The position numbers were made by a program, and so were the translations under genes. This document shows, in pieces, positions 21,157 to 28,888 of a stretch of 28,973 bases of DNA. The stretch comes from Lactobacillaceae bacterium UBA639. Lineage in GTDB: Bacteria; Bacillota; Bacilli; Lactobacillales; Lactobacillaceae. Below the pieces are notes generated by a model, which saw only the letters and a list, made by a program, of their open reading frames with translations, was not told the DNA's origin and made no database searches. The stretch spans positions 1 to 28,973 of the forward strand of contig DBOT01000036.1 of the NCBI GenBank assembly GCA_002299975.1, given 5' to 3'. Numbering within the stretch: position 1 is the stretch's first letter; each line of letters starts with the position of its first letter.

Positions 21157-21843
21157 ATGGCTAAGATTAAACGACAAAAACAAACAATGGAAGAAAAGCT
21201 GAACACGCTCCGGGCGGGGGTCCTCGGTTCCAATGACGGAATCCTGACGGTTGTTGGGGTGCTGGTCTCCGTTGCGGCGGCTACGACCAACCGGTTTACG
21301 ATTTTCATTGCCGGCCTGTCAGACTTGCTGGCCTGTGCCTTTTCAATGGCGTGTGGGGAGTACGCTTCCGTTTCCACCCAGCGGGACACCGAGGAGTCCG
21401 CGGTCAGCACCGAGGAACGTTTGCTGAAGACCGACTTTGCCGGCGAGCTGGAGACAGTTAAGCAGTACTACGTTGATAAGGGGGTTACTCCAGAAACTTC
21501 GCTGGCGATTGCTAAGGACCTGCTGGGGAAGAAGCCCCTGGAGACGATGGTCCGGGTCAAGTATGACATCGAACTGGGGCACTTTCTGAGTCCCTGGGAT
21601 GCTGCATTCTCATCCCTCTTCAGTGCGGCCGCTGGGGGCCTGTTCCCCCTGATGGCGATGACTTTTGCCCCGGAGGCCTACAAGTGGTATGCGGTGATTT
21701 TGGCGGTAATTCTGACCAGTGCCCTGACCGGGTTCATCAGTTCCAAGCTGGGGAATGGTCTGGTAAAGATTGCCGTTATCCGGAACATCATCATCGGGCT
21801 GATCACGATTACGATCCACTACGGTGTTGGGAAATTGTTCTAA
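21157..21843 (+). CDS. VIT1/CCC1-family divalent metal transporter (second of tandem pair)
   Basis: 228-aa paralogue of the preceding gene with the same layout: LRAGVLGSNDGILTVVGVLVSVAAA, then AGLSDLLACAFSMACGEYASVSTQ, a charged cytoplasmic segment and three helices. ATG at 21157 is preferred over GTG at 21151, which is only 4 nt from AAGGAG (21141-21146). The two proteins are clearly diverged rather than a recent duplication. Plant and yeast relatives work as dimers, so a heterodimer is possible (inference). Confidence 0.9.
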   Translation: MAKIKRQKQTMEEKLNTLRAGVLGSNDGILTVVGVLVSVAAATTNRFTIFIAGLSDLLACAFSMACGEYASVSTQRDTEESAVSTEERLLKTDFAGELETVKQYYVDKGVTPETSLAIAKDLLGKKPLETMVRVKYDIELGHFLSPWDAAFSSLFSAAAGGLFPLMAMTFAPEAYKWYAVILAVILTSALTGFISSKLGNGLVKIAVIRNIIIGLITITIHYGVGKLF

Positions 21844-21857
21844 TATAGATAATAAAT

Positions 21858-21900
21858 AAGGGACCACGACGAGCAATTGTCGTGGTCCCTATTTAGTTTT
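21858..21900. terminator. Bidirectional terminator, VIT pair / CDF gene
   Basis: A perfect 11-bp stem GGGACCACGAC / GTCGTGGTCCC with an 8-nt loop and A/T-rich flanks between convergent genes. Confidence 0.9.
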
Positions 21901-21927
21901 AAATGTTATTGGATACCAAGGCCAATC

Positions 21928-22857
21928 TCAATGCTGGTGCTTCTTGTAGCCACCCTCCTTGATAACCCGCTCTTCATCGACGGGCGTGTTGAAGAGCTCT
22001 TCATCCCGTCCCCGGGAACATTCTGCCTGCAACGTAATGTGGCAGATGCCATACTTGTGATGAAGAATATCTTCAACCTGGGAATAAATGTTCTCCACCT
22101 TGCTGAGGGGGAGGTCCTGACAGTTGAGGTGGGCAGAGAAGATGATGCGGTGTTCGTCGATCATCCAGGCGTGGACGTGGTGGACGTCCTCGACGCCAGG
22201 CACCTGTTTGATGTCCTTGGCAATGGCCTCGTAGTCCAGATCAGGCGATTCCTGCATCAGGATCTTGATGGTCTGAACGATGATTGGCCAGGATTCATAG
22301 GCGATGTAGAGGGCCACCGCGATGGTCAGGGCTGGATCAAGCCAAGGCACATTGACGAAGGTTAAAATAATCCCACCGATGATAACGGCGACTGAGGAGA
22401 GGGCGTCGCTAAGCACATGAAGGTAGGTAGCCTTCACGTTAAGGCTGTTATGGCTACCGGAATGCAGCAGCAGCGCCGATGCCAGGTTGGCAAGTAGGCC
22501 GACAATGGCCACGATCAGCATGATCCCCCCGTTGATGTGCTGGGGATGATCTAACCGCTGGATCGCCTCACCGATCAGGAAGATGGCGATGATGATCAAT
22601 AGGAGACTATTGGTGAGGGCCGAGAGAATTTCTGCCCGCCGGTAGCCATAGGTTCGCTGCCGGGTCTCAGGCCGGCCACCGATGTGCTGGGCAAAGTAAC
22701 CGAGGACGATGGAAAATGAATCCCCCATGTTGTGAAAGGCATCGGACAACAGGGCCAGACTACCGGAAATTAGTCCCCCAATAATTTCAACAATGGTAAT
22801 TAAAACGTTCAACAGGGTAACCGCTAAGAAACGCTTACCGGTGATTTTTTCTTCCAT
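21928..22857 (-). CDS. Cation diffusion facilitator (CzcD/ZitB-like) metal efflux protein
   Basis: 309-aa metal:proton antiporter of the cytoplasmic membrane. The helix 2 site is H42xxxD46 (SDAFHNMGD) and the helix 5 site is H147xxxD151 (YLHVLSDALSS). This H-D/H-D set is typical of the zinc group, whereas manganese CDFs usually have Asp or Asn instead of His. A cytoplasmic ferredoxin-like domain (about 205-285) and a His-containing tail (KKHQH) follow. ATG at 22857 has AAGGAG a few nt upstream; the frame stays open to 22956 but crosses the promoter. It is divergent from the MntR-like gene. Zn/Co/Cd export is the best guess. Confidence 0.9.
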   Translation of the reverse strand: MEEKITGKRFLAVTLLNVLITIVEIIGGLISGSLALLSDAFHNMGDSFSIVLGYFAQHIGGRPETRQRTYGYRRAEILSALTNSLLLIIIAIFLIGEAIQRLDHPQHINGGIMLIVAIVGLLANLASALLLHSGSHNSLNVKATYLHVLSDALSSVAVIIGGIILTFVNVPWLDPALTIAVALYIAYESWPIIVQTIKILMQESPDLDYEAIAKDIKQVPGVEDVHHVHAWMIDEHRIIFSAHLNCQDLPLSKVENIYSQVEDILHHKYGICHITLQAECSRGRDEELFNTPVDEERVIKEGGYKKHQH

Positions 22858-22911
22858 ATTAATGGTCGCTCCTTTAAGTAAGATATGCGTTGCAATTTTT
22901 AACCCCATAGC

Positions 22912-22940
22912 ATTATAATAGCTAATTGTTACTAACCTAA
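22912..22940 (-). promoter_or_regulatory. Probable promoter of the CDF gene
   Basis: Minus-strand TATAAT (22912-22917) with TTAGGT 17 bp upstream (22935-22940). The weak -35 lies within the inverted repeat at 22932-22951. Confidence 0.55.
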
Positions 22941-22951
22941 AAGTTAGGGTT
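22932..22951. promoter_or_regulatory. Inverted repeat between CDF and mntR-like genes, operator candidate
   Basis: CTAACCTAAAAGTTAGGGTT contains nested arms CTAAC / GTTAG and AACCTAA / TTAGGGTT (one bulged base). Size and symmetry suit a DtxR/MntR-family dimer site, and it covers the CDF -35. Confidence 0.5.
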
Positions 22952-22973
22952 TCCAAACTACCCTTTCATGATA

Positions 22974-22982
22974 TGCTATAAT
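22974..22982 (+). promoter_or_regulatory. Extended -10 promoter of the mntR-like gene
   Basis: TGCTATAAT is an extended consensus -10; no clear -35 is seen. Predicted start is near 22989. Confidence 0.6.
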
Positions 22983-23064
22983 ATTATTATGTTCAATATT
23001 TGACGAGGAGTATATTTTCGTGACCGTTCGAAGGCCGGAATTCTTATCTAGAGGTGAATTGATA

Positions 23065-23712
23065 TTGACTCCAATGAAGGAAGACTACTTAAAAATTATT
23101 TTTGAGCTTGGCGGCAGTCACAAAAAGGTATCGAACAAAGAAATTTCACTGGGTCTCGGCATTGCAGCCGGGTCCGTCACCGAAATGATTTCCAAACTCG
23201 CGGACGAGGGGCTAGTCGTTCACGAACCCTACGCTGGAATCGCGCTGACGGCGAAGGGGCAACGTTATGCAGCTGAGCTGGTTCGTAAGCACCGTCTCTG
23301 GGAAACCTTCCTAGTGGATAAATTGCACTACAACTTTGCGGATGTGCACTCGGAAGCCGAAATCCTTGAACACCAGACCAGTGATCGCCTGGCGACAGCA
23401 TTGGACGACTTTCTCGGTCATCCCCAGAACTGTCCTCACGGTGGGGTGATTCCCGCTGCCAATGGTCACTTTCCAGATGTCAGTCACCGCTTGCTGGCGG
23501 ATGCTGACGATGGTGAAGAAGTGGAGCTGGAACGCTTCCTGGATAACCACGAACTGTTGACCTACCTAGAGGAGCTCAAGCTGCGGCCACAGGATAAGGT
23601 GAAGGTGATTCGGCATGAACCATTTGAAGGGCCGATTGTGATCACCAAAGATGGTGATGACCACCAGATCAGTGTCTCCTACAAGGCTGCACATAACATT
23701 TTTATTAAGTAG
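23065..23712 (+). CDS. mntR: DtxR/MntR-family metal-dependent regulator
   Basis: 215-aa three-domain repressor: N-terminal winged helix (to about 70), dimerisation/metal domain (about 71-145, with CPHGG), and C-terminal SH3/FeoA-like domain (about 165-215). By alignment with DtxR, the ligand positions are Asp7, His76, Glu80, His95, Glu99, Glu102 and His103; Asp7 and Glu99 replace the Met and Cys of iron-sensing DtxR, the manganese-type set. TTG at 23065 (MTPMKEDYLK..) is preferred, with GAGGTGA at 23051-23057; GTG at 23020 also has a site (GAGGAG) and would add 15 residues. It is divergent from the CDF gene and near the VIT pair. Mn sensing is inference. Confidence 0.85.
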   Translation: MTPMKEDYLKIIFELGGSHKKVSNKEISLGLGIAAGSVTEMISKLADEGLVVHEPYAGIALTAKGQRYAAELVRKHRLWETFLVDKLHYNFADVHSEAEILEHQTSDRLATALDDFLGHPQNCPHGGVIPAANGHFPDVSHRLLADADDGEEVELERFLDNHELLTYLEELKLRPQDKVKVIRHEPFEGPIVITKDGDDHQISVSYKAAHNIFIK

Positions 23713-23754
23713 TGGTGTGAAGTTGATCACTTCCGGATTATAAATATCTAACAG

Positions 23755-23793
23755 GGTGCTGCTGACAATGTAAATTGTTAGTGGTACTTTTTA
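23755..23793 (+). terminator. Terminator of the mntR-like gene
   Basis: GGTGCTGCTGACAAT and ATTGTTAGTGGTACT pair over 15 positions with several G-T wobbles, followed by a T5 run. Confidence 0.7.
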
Positions 23794-23823
23794 TATATAG
23801 TCAATTTTGAAGGAAGTGGGCAT

Positions 23824-24579
23824 ATGCTAACGAAAAAGCGCCGGCGCCTAGCACTGCGAACGTGCTCTCTAGCTGGACGGATCCTCATCGAGAACGGGTC
23901 CAACATGGAACGGGTTAACGATACCTTGCACCGAATGGCCCATACGGCCGGCCTCCAGGACTTTCAGGCTTTTACCACGGTGACCGGGATCGTCCTGGGA
24001 GCTAACAACTTGCCCAACGCGATGGTGATGAACATCCGGCGGCGGAAGAATGACCTGAGTAAGGTCACCGCTGTAAATGAAATTTCCCGGGAAATGTCTC
24101 AGGGATTGATCACCCTGCCCGAGGCATATGCCCAGTTAAAATGGGTTGACCGTCAGGGGCCATACCGGTACCAGAACCTAGTAGAGGCCCTTGCCGCCGC
24201 CGTTTTAAGTTTGGCCCTGATGATCGTCTTTACGGGTGACTACCAGGATTCTTGGGTTGGCTTTATCGATGGAGGGATTAGCTATGCCGTCTTCTCCTAC
24301 ATGATTCGTAAATTCAAGATTCAGTACCTGGGTGAGTTCTGCTCGTCCCTGGTGATTGGCTTTCTGGCAGTCCTGATGGTTAAAATTGGCTGGGCGCATG
24401 ATGTTAACGACATTATCATCGGGGCCGTGATGCCACTGGTTCCGGGGATCCCTTTGACCAACGCTGCCCGCGATTTGGTGTCGGGAAACCTGATTAGTGG
24501 ACCAACTCGGGGGATTGAGGCGGTCCTGACGGCGGTCTCAATCGGTAGTGCGATCGTGATCGTCCTGCACTTTGCTTAG
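23824..24579 (+). CDS. Threonine/serine exporter family protein, large subunit (ThrE N-terminal/YjjP type)
   Basis: 251 aa. A soluble N-terminal domain (about 1-115) with the family signature AGRILIENGSNMERVNDTLHRM precedes five hydrophobic helices (from about 120), including PLVPGIPLTNAARDLVSGN. This is the DUF1212 half of ThrE, which in Corynebacterium is a single protein exporting Thr/Ser; E. coli YjjP/YjjB is linked to succinate export. GGAAG precedes the ATG. It is followed after 11 nt by the small half. No clear promoter was found between the upstream terminator and this gene. The substrate is not decidable. Confidence 0.87.
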   Translation: MLTKKRRRLALRTCSLAGRILIENGSNMERVNDTLHRMAHTAGLQDFQAFTTVTGIVLGANNLPNAMVMNIRRRKNDLSKVTAVNEISREMSQGLITLPEAYAQLKWVDRQGPYRYQNLVEALAAAVLSLALMIVFTGDYQDSWVGFIDGGISYAVFSYMIRKFKIQYLGEFCSSLVIGFLAVLMVKIGWAHDVNDIIIGAVMPLVPGIPLTNAARDLVSGNLISGPTRGIEAVLTAVSIGSAIVIVLHFA

Positions 24580-24590
24580 GAGGTGGCGAA

Positions 24591-25058
24591 ATGCATTATT
24601 GGTTAAATCTAGCCCTCCAGTTTTTCCTCTCCTACATTTCAACGGTCTGCTTTGGAATCCTGCTTCATATTCCGGTACGGGCCTATAACGTGGCTGGAAT
24701 TATCGGTGGGGGCGTCTGGGTGATCTACTGGGTAATGTATTACCAAGAGGCAGTCGGCCTGGCCTTCAGTAACCTGACGGCGGCCATCTTGATTGCCCTC
24801 TGTAGTCGGTGGGCGGCGCAACACAAGAAGATGCCTACGATCGTCTTTGAAGTTCCCGCCCTGGTGCCATTTGTTCCCGGCGGGCAGGCCTATAAGATGG
24901 TACGGAACTTTGCCATTGGCAACTACCACCTGGTGACGGTTTACTTCTACCAGGTGGTGGTGATCGTGGGGGCGATTACCCTGGGCTTTGGATTGGGGGA
25001 GTTATTGAACCGGATTATCCACTATCGTCACTGGAAAATTGTGAAAAAGCACCGTTGA
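24591..25058 (+). CDS. Threonine/serine exporter family protein, small subunit (DUF3815/YjjB type)
   Basis: 155 aa, four to five hydrophobic helices, with the family segment VFEVPALVPFVPGGQAYKMVRNF. It corresponds to the C-terminal half of one-chain ThrE. AGGAGGTGG, next to the stop of the large subunit, precedes the ATG, so both are one operon and probably one complex. Confidence 0.87.
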   Translation: MHYWLNLALQFFLSYISTVCFGILLHIPVRAYNVAGIIGGGVWVIYWVMYYQEAVGLAFSNLTAAILIALCSRWAAQHKKMPTIVFEVPALVPFVPGGQAYKMVRNFAIGNYHLVTVYFYQVVVIVGAITLGFGLGELLNRIIHYRHWKIVKKHR

Positions 25059-25070
25059 GACTGGGCAGTG

Positions 25071-25079
25071 TGGTATACT
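25071..25079 (+). promoter_or_regulatory. Extended -10 promoter for the PAP2 gene
   Basis: TGGTATACT is an extended -10 36 nt before the PAP2 start codon. TTGAGA upstream is at only 13 bp, too close for a standard -35. Confidence 0.55.
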
Positions 25080-25114
25080 CAGTTAATGTTAAATACTAAA
25101 ATAGGAGATTAAAT

Positions 25115-25789
25115 ATGTTTATTGAACGTGATCAGCACCGGTGGTGGCGTTTTGCCATTAGTGGTGGTGCTTTTATCATTTTAATGCTGCTTATTAAGTT
25201 TAATTCATCGGTTGCCACAATGATCGATGCCGTTCTACAATCACTATTTACCGGGCAGCGAATCGAAAGCGTGGGCTGGTTCCATGCTTTAATGACTCTG
25301 CTGTCATTCTTGGCGAGTCCTAAGATGGACCTGCTTTGGGTGATTATCATTGCGGTTGTCCTGTGGTTCAAACATTATCAAATCCCAGCACTATGGGCTT
25401 TTGGGACGATCATCGGTGGTGACATCCTTGGTGAGATTTTCAAGCACATCGTTAAGCGGGCCCGGCCGGCTCAGCACCTGGCTGCTGATAATGGTTATAG
25501 TTTTCCAAGTGGCCACACCCTGGGAATCTTTCTGGTAGCCGCTATCCTCTTGCTGATCGTGGTTCCGCTGATCAAAAAGCACTCCACCCGGACGATTTGT
25601 CAGCTGCTGATCGTCTTTGTGGTCTTCTTCCTGGCGGTTTCCCGGGTTTACCTGTACGCCCACTGGCCATTTGACACCATCAGTGCCATGCTTTTGGCCT
25701 ACGCTTGGCTGCAAGTGGCAGAATGGCTCTACGTGGCCTGGGCACCACGCCTGCGGGAAGTTTCATTCCTATCGACTTCTGAAATATAG
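25115..25789 (+). CDS. PAP2-family membrane phosphatase
   Basis: 224-aa polytopic membrane phosphatase with all three signature motifs: C1 K110-x6-R117-P118, C2 PSGH (131-134) and C3 S176-R177-x5-H183-x3-D187. Six hydrophobic helices are visible. Relatives dephosphorylate undecaprenyl pyrophosphate, phosphatidate or phosphatidylglycerol phosphate on the outer face; the first would link it to wall synthesis. AGGAGA precedes the ATG. It has its own promoter and terminator. Which lipid it uses is unknown. Confidence 0.92.
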   Translation: MFIERDQHRWWRFAISGGAFIILMLLIKFNSSVATMIDAVLQSLFTGQRIESVGWFHALMTLLSFLASPKMDLLWVIIIAVVLWFKHYQIPALWAFGTIIGGDILGEIFKHIVKRARPAQHLAADNGYSFPSGHTLGIFLVAAILLLIVVPLIKKHSTRTICQLLIVFVVFFLAVSRVYLYAHWPFDTISAMLLAYAWLQVAEWLYVAWAPRLREVSFLSTSEI

Positions 25790-25796
25790 TAATATT

Positions 25797-25839
25797 GAGA
25801 CTGGCAGAGAATATAATTTTCTCACCAGTCTCGTTTTTT
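25797..25839 (+). terminator. Terminator of the PAP2 gene, with a TATAAT in its loop
   Basis: GAGACTGG / CCAGTCTC outer stem, GAGAA / TTCTC inner stem, T6 tail. The apical loop contains TATAAT (25812-25817), which may be a -10 for the next gene. Confidence 0.88.
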
Positions 25840-25857
25840 ATTTAAGGGGGGAAGAGA

Positions 25858-26298
25858 ATGATGCCAGAAATCAAAATTAACGTAGCTGTGCCCGATGATA
25901 GCCCGGCCATTGCCAAGATTCTGGCCGATCCACTTGTTCAGCGCCGGGCTCACCTGATGGTTTTACCCGATCCGACTGCGGTAGCCATGCTGATGCAAAG
26001 TACCCACCTCCTGACGATTCGTTGTGACGGCCAGATTGTAGGAATCATGACGCTCGAACAGGTCAATGCTAATCGTTGGGAATTAGGCTACCTCCTGCGC
26101 CGGACCGACTGGGGGAAGGGAATTATGACAGCCGCGGTTGGTTTGCTCTGCGACCGCCTGCACCCCGGGGAATGCCTGCAAGCGACGGTCGATAACGATA
26201 ACATTGGCTCGCAACGAGTCCTAATTAAGAACGCCTTTACTAAAGAAACGGACGATGGGGAGCAGGGAAAATGGTTTTTTAAAAAGTCCTTGCGTTGA
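25858..26298 (+). CDS. GNAT-family N-acetyltransferase
   Basis: 146 aa (145 if the second ATG at 25861 is used). The acetyl-CoA loop is RRTDWGKGIMTAAV, corresponding to Q/RxxGxG/A, preceded by the strand WELGYLL. The later VDNDNIGSQRVLIKNAF matches the RimJ/RimL-type Asn-x-x-S-x-x-V-x-x-K pattern. AAGGGGGGA supplies the ribosome binding site. It begins 19 nt after the PAP2 terminator, so it relies on readthrough or on a -10 in the terminator loop. The acceptor (protein N terminus, amino acid or antibiotic) is unknown. Confidence 0.87.
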   Translation: MMPEIKINVAVPDDSPAIAKILADPLVQRRAHLMVLPDPTAVAMLMQSTHLLTIRCDGQIVGIMTLEQVNANRWELGYLLRRTDWGKGIMTAAVGLLCDRLHPGECLQATVDNDNIGSQRVLIKNAFTKETDDGEQGKWFFKKSLR

Positions 26299-26316
26299 TC
26301 AAATATTAGAGTATAA
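26289..26316 (+). promoter_or_regulatory. Promoter of the lysine riboswitch-lysP unit
   Basis: TATAAT (26311-26316) with TTGCGT at a 16-bp spacing (26289-26294, a weak -35 overlapping the end of the GNAT gene). The start site is predicted near 26323, just before the aptamer. Confidence 0.6.
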
Positions 26317-26327
26317 TTAGAAAACAA

Positions 26328-26487
26328 TGAAGAGGTTGCATCTCTTATCAGTAACCCGCAACAGGTGAATGAGCACCGAACGGCGGAGGAAAGGAAGGGA
26401 TGCCGAAACAGGTGCTGGCTTATTCCAGCAGGCTGTTGGGCTATGACTGAATAAGTCATGGACTGTCGCTAAAATGCGGGGCGCTTC
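26328..26487 (+). promoter_or_regulatory. Lysine riboswitch (L-box) aptamer
   Basis: The conserved L-box elements occur in order: GAAGAGGTTGCATC at the 5' side, AGTAAC, GGAGGAAAGGAAGGGATGCCGAAA, the P4 hairpin CTGGCTTATTCCAG, GGCTGTTGGG, a P5 hairpin ATGACTGAATAAGTCAT, GACTGTCGC, then the 3' P1 strand ATGCGGGGCGCTTC. Together with the downstream lysine permease this is a confident class call. Lysine binding should favour the terminator at 26517-26551. Confidence 0.93.
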
Positions 26488-26516
26488 CAAAAAAGATTTA
26501 CCGTGGTTATTACCAG

Positions 26517-26551
26517 GTCTTCTGATGGGTGTCCCGTTGGAAGACTTTTTT
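26517..26551 (+). terminator. Riboswitch expression-platform terminator
   Basis: GTCTTCTGATGG pairs over 12 bp, with wobbles, with CCGTTGGAAGAC, and a T-run follows. CTTCC at the end of the aptamer (26483-26487) can compete for GGAAG of this hairpin, so an antiterminator is plausible. Confidence 0.85.
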
Positions 26552-26577
26552 ATTTACTATTTGGAGGAATGAGTTAT

Positions 26578-28071
26578 ATGGCAGAAACAAGTCAAAGTGA
26601 CCACTCCACCGGCCACATTCATCGGTCGTTGCGGACACGTCACCTCTCAATGATTGCCCTTGGGGGAACAATTGGGACCGGGCTCTTTATCACCAGTGGT
26701 GAAGCGATCTCAACTGCCGGACCTGGTGGGGCGCTGGTTGCATATGTCGTGATGGGGATGATGGTCTACTTCCTGATGACCAGTCTCGGGGAAATGGCAA
26801 CTTATATGCCACTGACCGGGTCATTCTCTGCTTACGCTACTAAGTTTATTGATCCCGCCCTCGGTTTTGCCATGGGGTGGAACTACTGGCTGAACTGGGC
26901 CGTTACCATCCCGGTGGAAGCGACGACTGCTGGAATTATCATGAATTATTGGCTGCCGTCGGTTCCCCAGTGGATCTTCAGTGTCACCGTGTTGGCCCTG
27001 ATCTTCTTGATCAACTACCTTTCCGTCCGGTCCTATGGTGAGACGGAGTACTGGTTGGCCCTGGTCAAGATCGTTACGGTGGTTGTCTTCCTGATTGTCG
27101 GGGTAGCAATTATCTTCGGGATCATGGGTGGACACGCCGTGGGAGTAAGCAACTTCCACTACAAGAAGGCACCATTTGTCGGCGGAATTCCTGCAATTAT
27201 CAGCGTCTTCCTGATCGCCGGTTTCTCTTTCCAAGGGACCGAATTGGTTGGGATTACAGCTGGTGAAGCGGCCACTCCAGAGGTTTCGGTCTCCAAGGCT
27301 ATTCACTCAACCTTCTGGCGGATTCTGATCTTCTACATCTGCACGATCTTCGTAATTGCATGTATCCTGCCGTACACCGACAAGAACCTGTTGAACCAAA
27401 ATGTTTCTAACATCACGATGAGTCCATTCACCATTGTCTTTAAGCGGGCAGGGTTGGCCATTGCGGCTAGTGTCATGAACGCGGTTATCCTGACGGCGGT
27501 GGTATCTTCCGCTAACTCAGGCCTCTACGCCTCAACCCGGATGCTCTTCTCCCAGGCACGTGAAGGTTACGCATGGCGCTTCTTTGGTTATGTCAACAAG
27601 CGTGGTATTCCGATCTACGCCCTGCTTGGGACGATGTTGGTCTCAACTTTAATTTACCTGACCCAATTTATCGGCCCACAGGCTTATAACTACCTGATCA
27701 ATGCTTCTGGATTGTGTGGATTTATCGCTTGGCTGGGAATTGCTTCTTCACACTGGCGGTTCCGGCGGGCCTACCTGGCTCAGGGGCGTGACCTTAACGA
27801 TTTGAAGTATCGGTCATCCTTCTTCCCATTTGGACCGATCTTTGCCTTTATTCTTTGCTTCATCGTAATCTGTGGACAAAATGTGGATGCCTTCATCAAG
27901 TTAGATTGGCAAAACATCCTTATCTCTTACATGAGTGTGCCAATCTTCCTGATCTTGTTCATCTACTACAAGGTTCGTTACCGGACCCACATCATCCCAT
28001 TGGATCAAGTGGACTTGTCCCGGAGCACCAAGGGTGAAAAGTACGTGGCACCAGATGATGAGGATAAATAA
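26578..28071 (+). CDS. lysP: Lysine permease (amino acid-polyamine-organocation family)
   Basis: 497-aa proton-coupled amino-acid importer with 12 helices. The AAT-family substrate motif GGTIGTGLF is at 29-37, followed by GPGGALVAYVVMG and FSAYATKFIDPALGFAMGWNYW. The lysine assignment rests on the L-box riboswitch directly upstream and on overall LysP-like sequence. ATG at 26578 has GGAGGA 9 nt upstream; an in-frame ATG at 26569 abuts that site. The frame is open back to 26503 only through the terminator. It is monocistronic. Confidence 0.93.
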   Translation: MAETSQSDHSTGHIHRSLRTRHLSMIALGGTIGTGLFITSGEAISTAGPGGALVAYVVMGMMVYFLMTSLGEMATYMPLTGSFSAYATKFIDPALGFAMGWNYWLNWAVTIPVEATTAGIIMNYWLPSVPQWIFSVTVLALIFLINYLSVRSYGETEYWLALVKIVTVVVFLIVGVAIIFGIMGGHAVGVSNFHYKKAPFVGGIPAIISVFLIAGFSFQGTELVGITAGEAATPEVSVSKAIHSTFWRILIFYICTIFVIACILPYTDKNLLNQNVSNITMSPFTIVFKRAGLAIAASVMNAVILTAVVSSANSGLYASTRMLFSQAREGYAWRFFGYVNKRGIPIYALLGTMLVSTLIYLTQFIGPQAYNYLINASGLCGFIAWLGIASSHWRFRRAYLAQGRDLNDLKYRSSFFPFGPIFAFILCFIVICGQNVDAFIKLDWQNILISYMSVPIFLILFIYYKVRYRTHIIPLDQVDLSRSTKGEKYVAPDDEDK

Positions 28072-28078
28072 TTATTAA

Positions 28079-28119
28079 CCACAAAATATGGTCACTTTCG
28101 GGTGGCCATTTTGTTTTTT
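28079..28119 (+). terminator. Terminator of lysP
   Basis: ACAAAAT..TGGTCAC pairs with GTGGCCATTTTGT (a two-base AT bulge) and a T6 run follows. Confidence 0.88.
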
Positions 28120-28179
28120 AGTGTTAAAATTGTATTCGTGTGTTTTTTAAGACTCTAATTAAGAAAGGGAAAATGATTA

Positions 28180-28821
28180 ATGATTGCTTTAGCCGGAACA
28201 ATTGGTGCTGGGAAGACCAGCCTGACGCAACTCTTAGCTGACCATCTGCACAGCCAGGCATTTTATGAATCAGTTGAGGGAAACAAGATTCTGCCTCTTT
28301 TCTATAAGGACCCGAAGAAGTACGGTTTCTTGTTACAGATCTACTTTTTAAACAAGCGGCTGGACGAGATTAAGGACTCCTACAGTAACGACCTGAATGT
28401 TTTAGACCGGTCGATCTTCGAAGATGCCCTCTTGTTTAAGCTGAATGCCGACATGGGGCGGGCCACTGAGACCGAATCAGACATTTATTCATCATTATTA
28501 GATAACATGATGGAAGAACTACCAGACCAAGTCCACCAGAAGGCGCCAAATCTTCTGATCACTATCCAAGTTTCATTTGATACGATGCTGAAGCGGATCA
28601 AGAAGCGGGGACGGTCATACGAACAAATTGCCAATGACCCATCCTTGTATAACTACTACAAGAACCTGAATGAACGCTACGTTGATTGGTATAAGCAATA
28701 CGATGAGAGTCCTAAGATGCTGATCGATGGGGACAAGTATGATTTTGTTGAGGATCCACAGGCGGCTAAGCAGGTCCTTACAATGATCGACCGGAAGCTG
28801 GAAGAATTAAATCTCAAATAA
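28180..28821 (+). CDS. Deoxynucleoside kinase (deoxyadenosine/deoxyguanosine kinase type)
   Basis: 213-aa cytoplasmic kinase that phosphorylates deoxynucleosides for dNTP salvage, important in lactobacilli that depend on nucleosides. P-loop GTIGAGKT (6-13), catalytic Glu30 in YESVEGN, DRS motif Asp76-Ser78 in LDRSIFED, LID RIKKRGRSYE (139-148). Full family length. A AAAGGG site precedes the ATG. Lactobacillus dAK/dGK subunits are normally encoded as an adjacent pair; only one copy is visible here. Which base it prefers is not decidable. The downstream neighbour is tRNA-Val. Confidence 0.92.
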   Translation: MIALAGTIGAGKTSLTQLLADHLHSQAFYESVEGNKILPLFYKDPKKYGFLLQIYFLNKRLDEIKDSYSNDLNVLDRSIFEDALLFKLNADMGRATETESDIYSSLLDNMMEELPDQVHQKAPNLLITIQVSFDTMLKRIKKRGRSYEQIANDPSLYNYYKNLNERYVDWYKQYDESPKMLIDGDKYDFVEDPQAAKQVLTMIDRKLEELNLK

Positions 28822-28824
28822 TGT

Positions 28825-28853
28825 TTGACAGAACATTGAAATAATGATATATT
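28825..28853 (+). promoter_or_regulatory. Promoter of the tRNA-Val gene or cluster
   Basis: Perfect TTGACA (28825-28830), 17-bp spacer, TATATT (28848-28853). It starts 4 nt after the kinase stop codon. Confidence 0.88.
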
Positions 28854-28887
28854 AATTAAGCTGATTTGTTTCAGTTTAATTAATTTT
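28852..28887 (+). repeat. Palindrome spanning the tRNA-Val start site, terminator-like
   Basis: The 13-bp arms TTAATTAAGCTGA and TCAGTTTAATTAA (one G-T) enclose TTTGTT and are followed by TTTT. The left arm overlaps the -10 box. In a transcript from the kinase gene it could be a terminator; in the tRNA precursor only the right part is transcribed. Confidence 0.6.
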
Positions 28888-28888
28888 C

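Noticed and set aside
21877..22365. 162-codon plus-strand open frame antisense to the CDF gene
   Set aside because: It is a shadow of conserved CDF codons on the other strand, starts inside a terminator tail and shows no family motif.
26503..26577. Open frame upstream of lysP
   Set aside because: It lies in the riboswitch terminator; GGAGGA at 26563-26568 sets the start at 26578.
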